Of a stretch of 64,000 nt of DNA, positions 36,901 through 46,914 are shown piece by piece (position 1 is the first letter of the stretch; each line of letters opens with the position of its first letter). Source of the DNA: Coturnix japonica (lineage: Eukaryota > Chordata > Aves > Galliformes > Phasianidae). The notes under the pieces were generated by a model. The model saw nothing but the letters and a program-made list of their open reading frames with translations, was not told where the DNA came from and made no database searches. Location: contig NC_029518.1 of assembly GCF_001577835.2 (NCBI RefSeq), forward strand, positions 36,347,830-36,411,829. Reading direction: 5' to 3'. Position numbers and translations under genes: made by a program.

Positions 36901-39900
36901 AAAATCTTTTCTACACCTAACTCCACGAAGGACTTTGGGATTTGGCTGGTTTTCTGCAGAGTCGAGTGGAAAGAAGCACGACAACTGATGGAAAAATAAT
37001 TCTGAGCAAAACTTCAGCTTAATTGTCCTCTTTGTTTACTTTGTGTGTGTATGTGTATGTGGTTGTGGTATTATTCTGAGGCAAGAAATGTTCTGGTGTT
37101 CTTTACTTTGGCAGACACTTTCTGGACAAATCCACAAATCAAGCTGCATTTGACAGAGAAAGACGATGGTCAAGATGACTGCACGTTCATAGCAGCACTG
37201 ATGCAAAAGGATCGCCGTAAACTCAGGAAGCTGGGTGCTGAAATGCTAAGCATCGGCTACTCCATTTATGAGGTGCTCTATTGCTTTTACAGTGCAGTAG
37301 CCACACCATCAATACTAGCATCTTTCTCCAGATTGGTAATCCTGACAGACATCAGATATTCTGGGGACCCTTCTTTCTCCCTTTCTTGGTTACATCAAGC
37401 CCTATGGAGTATTTTGAGTTGGTTAGGATGGTGTCCTTTCAAAGGAGGATCAAAGGGTATCCAGGGTAAACTCCTTAGCCCTGTGACTGGGTCATTCCCC
37501 TGCCTGGCTCCCAGGGAGTAGATGTTGCTTCTTGTGAGCCTCTTTGGGCTCATCATGCACAGTGGTTCCTGTCCCTGTGTTAAGTTTGGATTAGAAAATC
37601 TTTTGAGGTGTGTTCTCCATCCAGAAGAGGACTGTACTCTGTGACACCTCACCCGAGATTGATATCTATTAACAGGGAATGTTCTAGCCGGAAGGTATTG
37701 TCCTAGTGTCCCCTTAGACTGTCTTCTGGGTGGGAGAGAACCATTGGTAACGTGTCCTGCCAAAAAGCATGAGCCAGGTTCTGTGAGTTCTTGGACAAGG
37801 GGGTAACAGACAGTGCTGTGCTGCATCAGGTTGCTTGGTGCATGAGTGGGAAGAGGGTGGGTGTAGCCCTCAGAATACCACAACCAATGCAGCTCTGCCT
37901 TGAATCCCCTGTAGAGCCCTGGTGGAGTTGAACACTTGAGCAAAGATTTCTTCAGGTACCACGCCTCCAAGGCTAGAAGCAAAACCTACATCAATTTAAG
38001 GGAAGTGTCTGACAGATTCAAGCTGCCACCAGGTGACTACATCCTTGTTCCAACCACATTTGAGCCACACCAGGAGGCAGACTTCTGCCTGAGAATCTTT
38101 TCAGAGAAGAAGGCCATCACTGAGTAAGTAAGCATAAAGCACCAGGCCTTTTGGTGCTTTCCTCTGCATGGAGCTGCCAATTCCTATGACAGAACCCTGT
38201 TATGGGAGGCTCCTGAGGGCTTTTTGCCACTCTGCAATTTTTATTTGCTTAGTAAGGAGAATAAGGAAAGGTCTGAAAATGGGCTTTTGGCCTGCAGCGT
38301 GCCCTCCAGTGTGAGGCTGAACTCAGTCAAGGCTCATCTGCCTGGTTCCTTTCAAAGTGGCTGGGGAAAATCCATCTGCAGTTGCACTTGCCCATTTTTG
38401 CTAAATCTGGCTCTTTTGGAGAGGAGTGTAGAAGGTGGAGAAGTATGGCTTGCCATGGTGATTCCAATGGAAGTTTGCAGGGAAAAACAGCTAGCTGCCT
38501 GCTGCTGTTCAGTAATATGTGGCTGCAATAGTGTTTGGTTCCTCTTTGTTTCCTCACAAAGTTTGCCCACATGACAATTCTGTATGGAAAAGAAAAAATA
38601 CTGAGGAAAAAAAGTGCACAATGAATAAGATTAATTCTTTTGCAGACAGCATGCACAGAGGCTGTGCCCTCACCGAGTCCTGCTTAAAATCTGTTATAAT
38701 GGCTCATGCCAAAATTTGAACTGTGCAAAAAATCTATCTGATTATTTTGGTCTAAACATAAGTAGTTCAGTAGAGAAAAAAAAATATGCAATTTTATCTT
38801 TCACCTCTGGAAAATGTAATGAGCAGCCTTGTGCCCTTTCCACCCCAAGCAGACATTGAACGTCTTCAGATACTGAATAAGGTTTTGTTTTCCCCAGGGA
38901 TCTGGATGAAAACGTTGCCATTGATCTTCCTGAGGTAAGACTACAGAGTTAAAATAGCAAGAGGATAGCTCAGTGTAAGCCAGCTCACACTGCTTTTACT
39001 GTCTTCGGCTAAAACACGTTCATTTCCCAGGAATGTTCCACAATTGCCAGCTTTGTGTGAGTGACTGAAGCATTCAGTTCTGCTGAATATGGTAAAAGAG
39101 CTATAACAATCAAAATCACGGTCATTATACTTCTGCAGCTGCTTCAAGGCAGTCAGATTGGCCAGAGGCTGCTGTCAGCCACCACAGGTGCACTGAAAGT
39201 GCAAACTCAGTTAGATTGGGGTTGCACGTGGCCTTTCATATCTGTTCAAATCCTGTTTATTGTGGGAAAAATAAAAGGCATTAGAATTTCCACAGACCTC
39301 TGTTTGTTTTGAATACAAACCTACCAGTATCCACAGGGCTTGGAAGGAAAGGCTTGGTACACACGTGTGCCCAATGAAGAGATTAAATACTTTTTGTTCC
39401 TAAATGGCCTGACCTATCTGCTGATCACCAATTGCAGCTGAATCCAAATCAGCTCCTGTTTTAGTGTTTCCCTGCAACTAATCTGCTGATTGTGGTGTGA
39501 ATTCCTATGCAAACAAGAGAAACCATGATTCCATGTGGATCTCTTTATTAGAAAGCTTCTCCAGAGACCAGCTAGCAAGTGTACCCCTTCATTTCATAGT
39601 TTCATAGTTTCATAGTTTCGTGCGGGTTGGAAGGGACCTTAGAGATCATTTCTAGGATCTCAGAGCCATGTTCAGGGTCAAAGTAAATCTGTCCAGTATC
39701 ATTAAAGGAATGCACCCAGACCTGAGCAGTACAAAGTGAGGAACAGGCACGTGGTAAAAAAAGTACCGTTATTGTAAGATATACTTCGCATCCTCTGATG
39801 CAAAGAGGGACTGTGTGCAGGAGAAACGCCATGTTTTACCTACAGTTTCTTACTGTGGTTGATATTGCAGCCTCCAAACCCAACCCCAAGTCCTCAAGAA

Positions 39901-42900
39901 ACTGAGGAAGAAAAGCAGTTCCGGGCACTGTTTGAACAGATCTCAGGAAAGGTGAGTGCAAAATCTTTGTGGTTCATAGCAACACTTAGGAAGGAGGAGG
40001 GAATTCTGCTCCCTCCCAGGGCCAGTTGCATTTTGGGGGCAGTGTGCTTAGCTGTAGTGTGTCATTTAGGCACCAGATGTCACCATGCCTTATACTTAGA
40101 TGGAGAAGGATGCAGTTCCTGCTAAGCAAACAGGAGGTTCAGAACTAGAACTCAAGCCCTGAGAGAGCCTACCTGGTTCAGCGTCCAGCTGCATTTTTCT
40201 TTCTCTTTAAGTTAGTGGTTCCATCTTGAGATTGCTTGCAGACAGCCTCATGCGCAGCAGCACGTCTGTATTTTGCCAGCTGATTTTTAGCCTTTTCTGG
40301 GTTTTCTATGGTTCTCCTTTTCTGAGGTGCAACAAAGTGCAGATAAATAGGATGGCATTTTCTGAGGTTTTTGATATGTCTTATTCTAGAAACACTCAAG
40401 CAACGGTTGCTTCTTTCTTTTTTATTTGTCTTTTTTCTTTTTCTTTTTTTTTTCCCCCTATCTTCAGGACATGGAAGTAGCTGCAGAAGAACTTGAATAT
40501 GTTCTAAATGCAGTATTACAAAACAGTAAGTACTAATAATCTCTGTAGTTGCTCAGTGGCATGCAGTTAAGAGCCATAAAGAACTTTATAAAAGCTGCTC
40601 TTAAGCTCCCTTACAGATGGAAAAATAAAGGCTGTGTTACTAATCCTGCATGGTGTCCTCCAGCCAGGGCAGAGCTGGAAAAACATCTAGTCTGTGATCT
40701 AACCACTTCATTGCCCTGCCTCCAGAATGATCCATGTCAGTTCCATGAGGCTAGTTCTACACTGCATTACTGTTCTGCTCCAGAGAGACTGGGAGTGGAA
40801 CTAGTAAAACCTGGACATAGTTCATGGCGCTGCTATAGGCCCTTTGTATAACAAGAAACAAAGATAATATTTCCTTTTATGTCTTCAGTTCATACCTCCT
40901 CTATCTGGACTGTGATTTCCGTGCAGTGTGGGCTGTTGTCATGTTCCAGTGAACGGGTCCTTCCACAATGAGGCCTAGCAGCCAGCTGTCGGAGCTTATG
41001 AAATCCTGTTTTCTATTATGGAATTGTAAAAGGCAGATTTGCCCAATGATTTCTTTCTTATTATTCTCCCTTTTCAGGAAAGGACATCAAATTCAAGAAG
41101 TTAAGTCTCATTTCATGCCGAAACATCATTTCTCTTACAGATGTATCCTTTTAAATAAGTGCTTGTGAAGCTGAACAAATACTGAATATAATTTTTCATA
41201 GCAGGGCCTGTCATGGATATTGGAAATGAGTGTGGCAGTGTCATGTGAGAACACTGTCCACTGGAAAGGAAAAGAAAAAAGAAGTGAAAGTTGTATCCTG
41301 ATTTTGCTTTAGAAATTCGGGGTAAGGATCTTCAAGATGGACCATTTTCTGTCTTGAGATTCTTCAAGCTGAACTTATGGGTCAGATTTTTCTGTCCAAA
41401 TTTAGGTATTTGTGATGGAAGTGTCTACATCTATGCTGGCTTTCTAGACTTCTTCTGTAGACAGTGAAATGGGTGGTGTAATTATGCTTGTTATGGATGT
41501 GCTTAACTGTGAGAAATGCGAAATGATGGCGCAGATATTAGATTTGACAAATCAGAGCCCTGGTAGATCTCCACTGGGTTCATCCTTTGCAATGCTTTGC
41601 TGCCTGTTGAATTTAATATGGCTTCTCTTCAGGTAGACGAGTTTTTGGCGGTATGCTTTTCTGACGGCTGATTTTGTTACAAGAGGAAAAACAGATACAG
41701 TTCTGACAAGACAATTATCTAACATTTGAGTTTTGTCCTGCTTGCTCAGCTTGTAAATTCTTATGTTTTCCTTCAGTTGCTCAAGTCCATGATGGCAGTA
41801 GCGTCCTCTCAAACACTTCCAATACAAAACCAAAACAAACAAAACTGTATCCTGTAAAAGCCATACCCATAATATTAATATTTGGTGCAGACCCATCACT
41901 ATGCATGTGCAACAAGAGACAACGGACCAGTCCTAAATCTCCTCCCTTAGAAACCAAGCTTCAGTAGGGAGCCATTCCATGTTCACTTCTCATCCTTACA
42001 TGGTATTGGAGCAGAACAAGAGTCTACATTTGACCCTGGTACATGACAGCTCCTACTACTTAGGTTATAACCAAATAGTTTCCATGATTTGCAGTGCTTC
42101 CAAGAAAATCTCTACATCGTGTTGAATTAATGGGGAGATATCTCTTCATCTGCTTTGGAAGCATGAGGAATGCAGACACAACCATCCCATTCTGGTCATG
42201 ACATTTAAAGTACACTGGAGGAGCGAAAGGATGCAAATGGAAGCTTGAGTTGATGCTTGCAAGTCCATTCCATGTCACACACCATCAAATTCCCTGGTTG
42301 TAGTCACCATGCAGCAGTGTGGATAGGAACAAATCTTGATATGACACCAGGAGGAAGAATCTGGCTGGATACAAAGGCAGACTTTTCATAGGAATGACAA
42401 TGTCCATGGAACTTATGAGTGCCCTCAGTAATATCACTAGTATAGATGCTTAAACAAAAGCATGCTATTTAAGGGAGAGCTTGGCACACATTGGCCATTG
42501 TGAAGGCCTGCTGAGCTAGTGTCCAAGAGCAAGGGCTTTGTCTTGAAAAGTAAGATGTAAAGAGGAAGAGGAATATGAGTGAGGGGACTGTCAGTAACTC
42601 AATACAATAGGCATTCAGAAGACCCTCACATTTCAGGAATGGTGAAGTCCAGGTACATCTTGTCACCACCTCTCAGCACTACTTTACAGACTATTATTTC
42701 AGACCAGATTCTGCCAGCCTTCCCTCACAACTCTCACTAAATCTTTGATGGAGTCACTGCAGTAAAGCCTCATCTCTAGATAACAATACTGAATAACACA
42801 TTGGTTGACTAACTGCTTCAACTGCAGTAGCAATTTGTTTTAATCAGGTAATTTCATTCTCTGAATCATTTATATCACATTTGCATCCAAAGCTGTTCTT

Positions 42901-45900
42901 GCCTCAGAACAATCTGTCTTTCTTATTCCTGTGGAGCCTGCATTGTTCAGCTGTGTTTTTCTATCACACTGTGTTCCCTAAGTATCACAGCTACAGCCAT
43001 GACTGTAACTGCTTGATCTGCACCTCGTGATAAATTCCGCATCAGGTTCAGTGGCACTAGGCTATGTAATGTTATATGTCTAAAGAAACATCAAATTCAT
43101 CTGGAATTTGCACCTTTATGCAGTGTGTCATTTTCCTTAATTCAGATTACTAGACCAGTGGCAACGGGAAACTGGAATTCAATGAGTTCAAAGTTTTCTG
43201 GGAAAAACTGAAGAAATGGATAGTAGGTGACATTATGCATTGTATCTGTTTCTTCAAGTTAGAAGCTATTTCATGCCAGGCTTATTATGCACATGCAGAC
43301 AAAAATAGAGACAGGGGTGTTTATAAGCCAGAAATTTTAACTCAAAGCAAATGTTTTAAAAGTATACTGCTTGTTTTGGATCATCAAAGACATCTTTAGC
43401 TTTCCATGATGCTAAACCTTAATGGTTTTCTGGAAATAAAAGAGATTTTTATAAGGAAATCAAGTATGTTTGGGACAAAGAATGTAGTGGGCGCTACCAG
43501 GGAATCCAATCGAAATGAAACTTAAGGAGTTTCCATTGCAGGAGAAGAAAATGATGGTTCATCACTAGTAGGAAACAGTCATAAGTCACTGCATTTCCAT
43601 TATCGATCTCTCAGTAGTCAAAAGTACTGAAGTCTGGGAAAGTTGATTCCAATTTTAAACACATTTCCCTGCCGCTGTATATGGCAGTAAAAAGAAGCAG
43701 ACTTTCAGAATCAGGGCACAGACTGAATATTCAAATAAAGGCATCATAATTGCTTCCTCATGGCCATTAATAGTTTTTTTCTGAATTCATACTTCACCCA
43801 AGCATTCAAAATATGCAGCTCTCTGCTTCTCGTCTGTGCCATCAGAAATGGCAAATGCTTATTCTGGGTCCTAATGTCATACCTCCTTTATCAAAAGATG
43901 CATTGTTTTTTAATAAGGAAGCTTGAGGAATTCTTGTCTTCTGTAAGAAGATTGCACATCTTTCTATCACATCACATTCTATGTGAAAGAAAATTTCAAA
44001 CAATGTAAAAACATCTCTATTTAACTCATATTTTAAGGGAGATTTGTGTTTGTCATCTCATTAAAAGCATGGATTTGAACTCCAACTTAATCATTCAATA
44101 CTTAGGTCAAAATTAAAGCCAGTTGCACCAGGTATATCATAAGTATTTAGAACCTTTACATCCACAAGCAAAATAAGGGATAATCTCAATTTCTTGTTAA
44201 ACAACGTGTTTCTACCTTCAGGATTACAGAGAAAAACACGAAAAGAGATTCAAGATGCTGCCTTAGGAGAAGGAAGTTAGAAGACAAATAAAAATACATC
44301 CTTCTCAGATGAAATTACTTCTTAAAAATCACAGAACTCTTTTTATGAGGAGCACTTCATTATTTCTGAATGCTTGGGTTTGGCAGTACTTGTTTAAGTT
44401 TCACAACAGCCTGTTCATCTGACAGAGAACTGGGTCCCAGAATTTCTTCTCAGTTACTGCAGATCAAGCTAGATCTAGTCTAAAGTCTTGTCAGCTTTCT
44501 TGAGTGCTTATGCCACACAGAGATAAACACCTTGCCTTTGTGTGCCATTTCTGCCTTCCCTTTCATGTGAAAATACTGAGCCTTCCATCTGCTCCTTTCT
44601 TAACAGAATATCTTTCTTCGATTTGACTCTGATAAATCTGGCTCCATGTCCTCCTATGAGCTTCGCAGTGCTCTCAAAGCTGCAGGTAAGACAAGCACCA
44701 TGAGCACTACAGGTAAGACAAGTCAGGCATATTTCCTGTAGGCAAAGATGGTTGCAACTGATGATGCCAGCTGGGCACCCCCTAACTGCAAGAAGCACTA
44801 AGTCCCATTAACTGGTTTTCAACATTCATTAGTACAGATTTGCAGATTCCTACCTGTTCTATGAGGGTGCTCATTTTTCCTTTGTGTGTTTGGGAAGGAT
44901 ACCAACTCAACAACTACTTGCTGCAGCTGATTGTCCTGCGATACTCTGATGAGCAGTTCCAGATTGATTTTGATGATTTTCTAAACTGCCTAATTCGCTT
45001 AGAGAACGCAAGTCGTGAGTATCTTCTTCCTCTGGAATTTCTTTCCCTTTGAAAAAGAGTAAATCCACTTTTGGTTGCCTTCAAGCATATTGCATAATAT
45101 CTGAGGTGAAGTGTGTATATTCAATGGCTAACATAAAATAGCTCTGTTTAGAATCGGTTTTTAGAATAGCTTTTCTCCTGTAAAGAGAAAAATGCTCTGC
45201 TGCTGATGGAAAATTTCCCCATGTGAATATAGCCAGCTTCATAAACTCCACAGCAATGCAGAAGGCATGTAAAGAATGCTGGCAAAGTCTGTGTTGTGTC
45301 CTTTTCTCGTGGCTCACCCATTGGACTAGTGGTGCCCAGCCTGTTTTTAGCCAAATCTCACTCATAAAAATATGGAGCAGTTGTGTGTCGTGTTGGGTCC
45401 AGCCCCTACTCTCACCAGTACTCAAACTCACTGTCACCACTTCCCTCTGGTTTCTTTTGGATTGGCTGAATCCAGGCACCTTAGTTCTTAGGTCATTCAC
45501 ACGCAGTGTCTCACTTGTTCTGGAGCAGATGCAGTAGAGACAGGTAAAAACAGCTGGATATATACTGAAGTGATCATCAGCACGGCTCCAAACTCAACAC
45601 AACACAACTCAACTCAATGAGAATCACAATGAAGTTTACCGAGTGATATGTTTCACTTTCTGGTTTTTTTTTCTCTTTACTTCCCAGTTATGTCCGTGGC
45701 AAAAGAAGTATAAAGTACTGAGAAAAAATAGATAAAGAAATGCAAATTGTTTGACTTCATTTCTGACTATCCAAATCTGAGTGCTTAGACATTCACACCC
45801 ATTTGATTCCTGATGTGAGACTTGCACAGAGGCCTGAAGACAGCAAGACTTTTCCTCTTGCAAGGGATTCATTTTTCAGAGCAGCCACCACCACTCAGCA

Positions 45901-46914
45901 GCCTTAAGCATCCAGACTTTGCGCCAGGCCCTCCCTGTCCTAGGCACAGCCCACAGTGGGACAGGGAGCTGATGCATGAATATGAATGAAGCGTATTTAT
46001 AGCTCTGGTGTCCTGTTTTTCATTTCAGGAGTATTCCAAGCATTGAGTGTGAAAAACAAGGATTTCATTAACCTGAACATTGGCGAGGTATGAGCACAGC
46101 TTCATAAACACCAGGCAAAATGATGGGGCTTCTCTAGAGCTCAGTCCTCACATAAAAATAGGAGGTTTTCTATGGGATGCTTCAGGTGAAATCTGTGTTT
46201 GTGGCAGAGACTGTCTGCCAAAGATTTCAGCAGGGCTGTGATTTTACAGATAACGTCCCCATGGTGCTTTTTCTTTCCTCGCCCCATTGCAAACAGACAG
46301 CTTTCCATCTCACCTTCTGGCTTTTCTGCTTTTACCTTCCTTGGGTGCCAGCTCACGATGGGGGAAAGGAGAGGCAGCAAACAAGGATGGGACATTTTCC
46401 TCCCTGTAAATCACTCAGGAGTTGAAACCAGCATCTCAGTTAATGTGCATCCTCAGCTTCTCAGCACAGGCTTGTTGTTTTCTTTGTGCTCTCTTTGTCT
46501 TCCTGTTGCACACATGCTCTGTCTCTCATCTTACACTCACCCGAAGTTTCCTGGGGCAATGCACATTGAGTTCCCTGGCTCAACAAATGTGAAAGCTCAT
46601 GTGGGCTGTGGTAAAGGAAATAAACACAGTGCTGTTATTGGCATCCAGTGCTCCAAGAGCTCTACCCTCTTCCCTCCAAGCACAGAAGTAAATGCTGGAA
46701 AGTCCTGCTTGCATACTAGTCTCCGTGTAGCAACAGGACATAAAAGCCAGTGAACAAAGATCCCCTTCTCTGTGTGGGGTCAAATCAGAGTGAGGCGGTG
46801 CTTTTGAACTTTGCTCTTTCATTTGGGGAGGCAGTTGAAGGGCCTGAAATTACTTACTGTACATTTGATCTTTTTTTTCAATATTAGTTCATCAACCTGG
46901 CAATGAATATCTGA
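24718..46914 (+). CDS. CAPN9: Calpain 9, complete (20 coding exons, 690 aa)
   Basis: Cytosolic Ca2+-dependent cysteine protease of the classical calpain family, expressed mainly in the digestive tract, where it pairs with CAPN8 (G-calpain). Exons: 24718-24930, 29149-29218, 29641-29759, 30219-30352, 30896-31064, 31449-31532, 31799-31884, 33048-33125, 36278-36438, 37115-37272, 37915-38123, 38898-38934, 39871-39951, 40468-40525, 41078-41142, 43154-43222, 44607-44685, 44898-45014, 46029-46087, 46888-46914. They total 2073 bases in phase, giving 690 residues, the human length. Catalytic residues fall at Cys97 (GDCWLL), His254 (GHAYS) and Asn278 (RIRNPWG). The order is protease core (about 40-340), C2-like domain (about 350-490), acidic linker, and penta-EF-hand domain (about 520-690) with loops [13 protein letters not shown] and [13 protein letters not shown]. 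Start chosen by match to human MPYL. Two introns have non-standard borders. Confidence 0.98.
24931..29148 (+). other. CAPN9: CAPN9 intron 1
   Basis: A 4.2-kb GT-AG intron, the longest in the gene. It contains a pyrimidine stretch at 28302-28339 that is almost pure T and a G-rich purine patch at 28498-28520. No internal exon recognised. Confidence 0.85.
28302..28339. repeat. Poly(T) tract
   Basis: A run of T broken by a few C bases in CAPN9 intron 1. It may be a simple repeat or the inverse of a retroposon A tail; no element body is recognisable next to it. Confidence 0.8.
29149..29218 (+). CDS. CAPN9: CAPN9 exon 2
   Basis: Acceptor ttccag, donor gtgagt. Encodes [20 protein letters not shown], then GDL, and ends with one base of Gly95. 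Confidence 0.97.
29641..29759 (+). CDS. CAPN9: CAPN9 exon 3 (catalytic Cys97)
   Basis: Acceptor ttcacag, donor gtaagt. Encodes [20 protein letters not shown] and on to [11 protein letters not shown]. The nucleophile Cys97 is the TGC at 29646-29648. Confidence 0.98.
30219..30352 (+). CDS. CAPN9: CAPN9 exon 4
   Basis: Acceptor aaatag, donor gtaagt. Encodes [20 protein letters not shown] through [12 protein letters not shown], the conserved core of protease subdomain 1. Confidence 0.98.
30896..31064 (+). CDS. CAPN9: CAPN9 exon 5
   Basis: Acceptor ttccag, donor gtgagt. Encodes [20 protein letters not shown] through [18 protein letters not shown]. Confidence 0.98.
31449..31532 (+). CDS. CAPN9: CAPN9 exon 6 (catalytic His254)
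   Basis: Acceptor tttcag, donor gtatgt. Encodes [20 protein letters not shown] and YSVTGIDE. The catalytic His codon is at 31503-31505. Confidence 0.98.
31799..31884 (+). CDS. CAPN9: CAPN9 exon 7 (catalytic Asn278)
   Basis: Acceptor ctgcag, donor gtgcgt. Encodes [20 protein letters not shown] and EWNGPWSD. The catalytic Asn codon is at 31841-31843. Confidence 0.97.
32330..32475 (+). mobile_element. Old CR1 LINE fragment
   Basis: gagatttagactggatgtag, ttggtaaagcactgggacag and atcaggctcgaagg follow the order of the CR1 ORF2 end (GATTTAGACTGGATATTAGG ... TTAAGCACTGGAACAG). Diverged, in CAPN9 intron 7. Confidence 0.7.
32925..32995 (+). mobile_element. Possible CR1 3' tail remnant
   Basis: ggagttggacttgatgacag followed after a gap by gtgggtccccttcccactca resembles a CR1 3' tail. 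It may be the end of the element at 32330-32475, separated by about 450 bases of insertion or decay. Confidence 0.5.
33048..33125 (+). CDS. CAPN9: CAPN9 exon 8
   Basis: Acceptor ttgcag, donor gtaagc. Encodes [20 protein letters not shown] and DDGEF, ending with two bases of Trp318. Confidence 0.97.
33421..33576 (-). mobile_element. tRNA-derived SINE with CR1-like tail
   Basis: Read on the minus strand, the element has a tRNA-like head and a CR1-type 3' end. The head has an A-box-like tggcgcaagtgg (33534-33523) and a B-box-like ggctcgaatcc (33497-33487). The CR1-like part reads ggactcgatgatctctaggg then tcccttccaacc, ending in a short repeat of ATGAAACT units. A second B-box-like motif, gttcgaattcc (33550-33540), precedes the A box, so the head may be two fused tRNA units, the first cut short. 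It sits in CAPN9 intron 8, opposite to the gene. The family name is not known to me. Confidence 0.75.
36278..36438 (+). CDS. CAPN9: CAPN9 exon 9 (GC donor)
   Basis: Acceptor attcag. Encodes [20 protein letters not shown] through [11 protein letters not shown]. The only in-frame junction to exon 10 uses the donor gcaagt after ctag, so the following intron is GC-AG. Confidence 0.96.
36439..37114 (+). other. CAPN9: CAPN9 intron 9, GC-AG type
   Basis: The donor is gcaagt after exonic ctag and the acceptor is ggcag. A shift to the nearby gtaaat would add four bases and break the frame of exon 10. GC donors usually show this strong agreement with the rest of the consensus. Confidence 0.9.
37115..37272 (+). 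CDS. CAPN9: CAPN9 exon 10
   Basis: Acceptor ggcag. Encodes [20 protein letters not shown] through [18 protein letters not shown] and SIGYSIYE, part of the C2-like domain. The donor gtgctc is poor. Confidence 0.95.
37915..38123 (+). CDS. CAPN9: CAPN9 exon 11
   Basis: Acceptor ctgtag, donor gtaagt. Encodes [20 protein letters not shown] through [20 protein letters not shown] and [20 protein letters not shown]. The start after tag is chosen because it keeps the human length and frame. Confidence 0.95.
38898..38934 (+). CDS. CAPN9: CAPN9 exon 12
   Basis: A 37-base microexon. Acceptor ccccag, donor gtaaga. Encodes [12 protein letters not shown] (human DMDGNVDIDLPE), the linker before the EF-hand domain. 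Confidence 0.95.
39592..39650 (-). mobile_element. Truncated second copy of the same SINE tail
   Basis: The plus strand shows the tail repeat tttcatagtttcatagtttc, then gtgcgggttggaagggacct and tagagatcat. It matches 33421-33472 nearly base for base and then stops, so only the 3' end was inserted or kept. It sits in CAPN9 intron 12, in the same orientation as the first copy. Confidence 0.8.
39871..39951 (+). CDS. CAPN9: CAPN9 exon 13
   Basis: Acceptor ttgcag, donor gtgagt. Encodes [20 protein letters not shown] and FEQISGK. Confidence 0.96.
40468..40525 (+). CDS. CAPN9: CAPN9 exon 14
   Basis: It follows a long pyrimidine tract and ttcag; donor gtaagt. Encodes [19 protein letters not shown], the first EF-hand helix region. 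Confidence 0.97.
41078..41142 (+). CDS. CAPN9: CAPN9 exon 15
   Basis: Acceptor tttcag. Encodes [20 protein letters not shown] and Asp574, the first ligand residue of an EF-hand loop. The donor gtatcctttt is of U12 type. Confidence 0.96.
41143..43153 (+). other. CAPN9: CAPN9 intron 15, U12 (minor spliceosome) type
   Basis: The donor gtatcctttt fits the U12 consensus RTATCCTTT. The branch-site motif ttccttaat (43133-43141) fits TTCCTTRAY and ends 12 bases before the ag at 43152-43153, within the narrow spacing U12 introns need. There is no polypyrimidine tract between branch site and acceptor. GT-AG subtype. Confidence 0.92.
43154..43222 (+). CDS. CAPN9: CAPN9 exon 16
   Basis: Acceptor actag preceded by a U12-type branch motif. 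Encodes [20 protein letters not shown] and KWI, completing the EF-hand loop that starts with Asp574. Donor gtaggt. Confidence 0.97.
44607..44685 (+). CDS. CAPN9: CAPN9 exon 17
   Basis: Acceptor taacag, donor gtaaga. Encodes [20 protein letters not shown] and SALKAA, with a full EF-hand loop. Confidence 0.97.
44898..45014 (+). CDS. CAPN9: CAPN9 exon 18
   Basis: Acceptor gggaag, donor gtgagt. Encodes [20 protein letters not shown] through [16 protein letters not shown], ending with one base of Arg663. Confidence 0.97.
46029..46087 (+). CDS. CAPN9: CAPN9 exon 19
   Basis: Acceptor tttcag, donor gtatga. Encodes [19 protein letters not shown] (human VFQALSTKNKEFIHLNINE). Confidence 0.96.
46888..46914 (+). 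CDS. CAPN9: CAPN9 exon 20 (last)
   Basis: It follows a T-rich tract and attag. Encodes FINLAMNI and a TGA stop at 46912-46914. Human ends FIHLTMNI. Confidence 0.96.
   Translation, partial: FINLAMNI

Noticed and set aside
37395-37982. A 195-codon open frame on the minus strand across CAPN9 intron 10 and exon 11
   Set aside because: It is antisense to a real exon at one end and resembles no known protein. It has no splice or promoter context of its own.
46199-46753. A 184-codon plus-strand open frame in the last CAPN9 intron
   Set aside because: It lies within an intron bounded by confirmed exons, and its composition is not protein-like.
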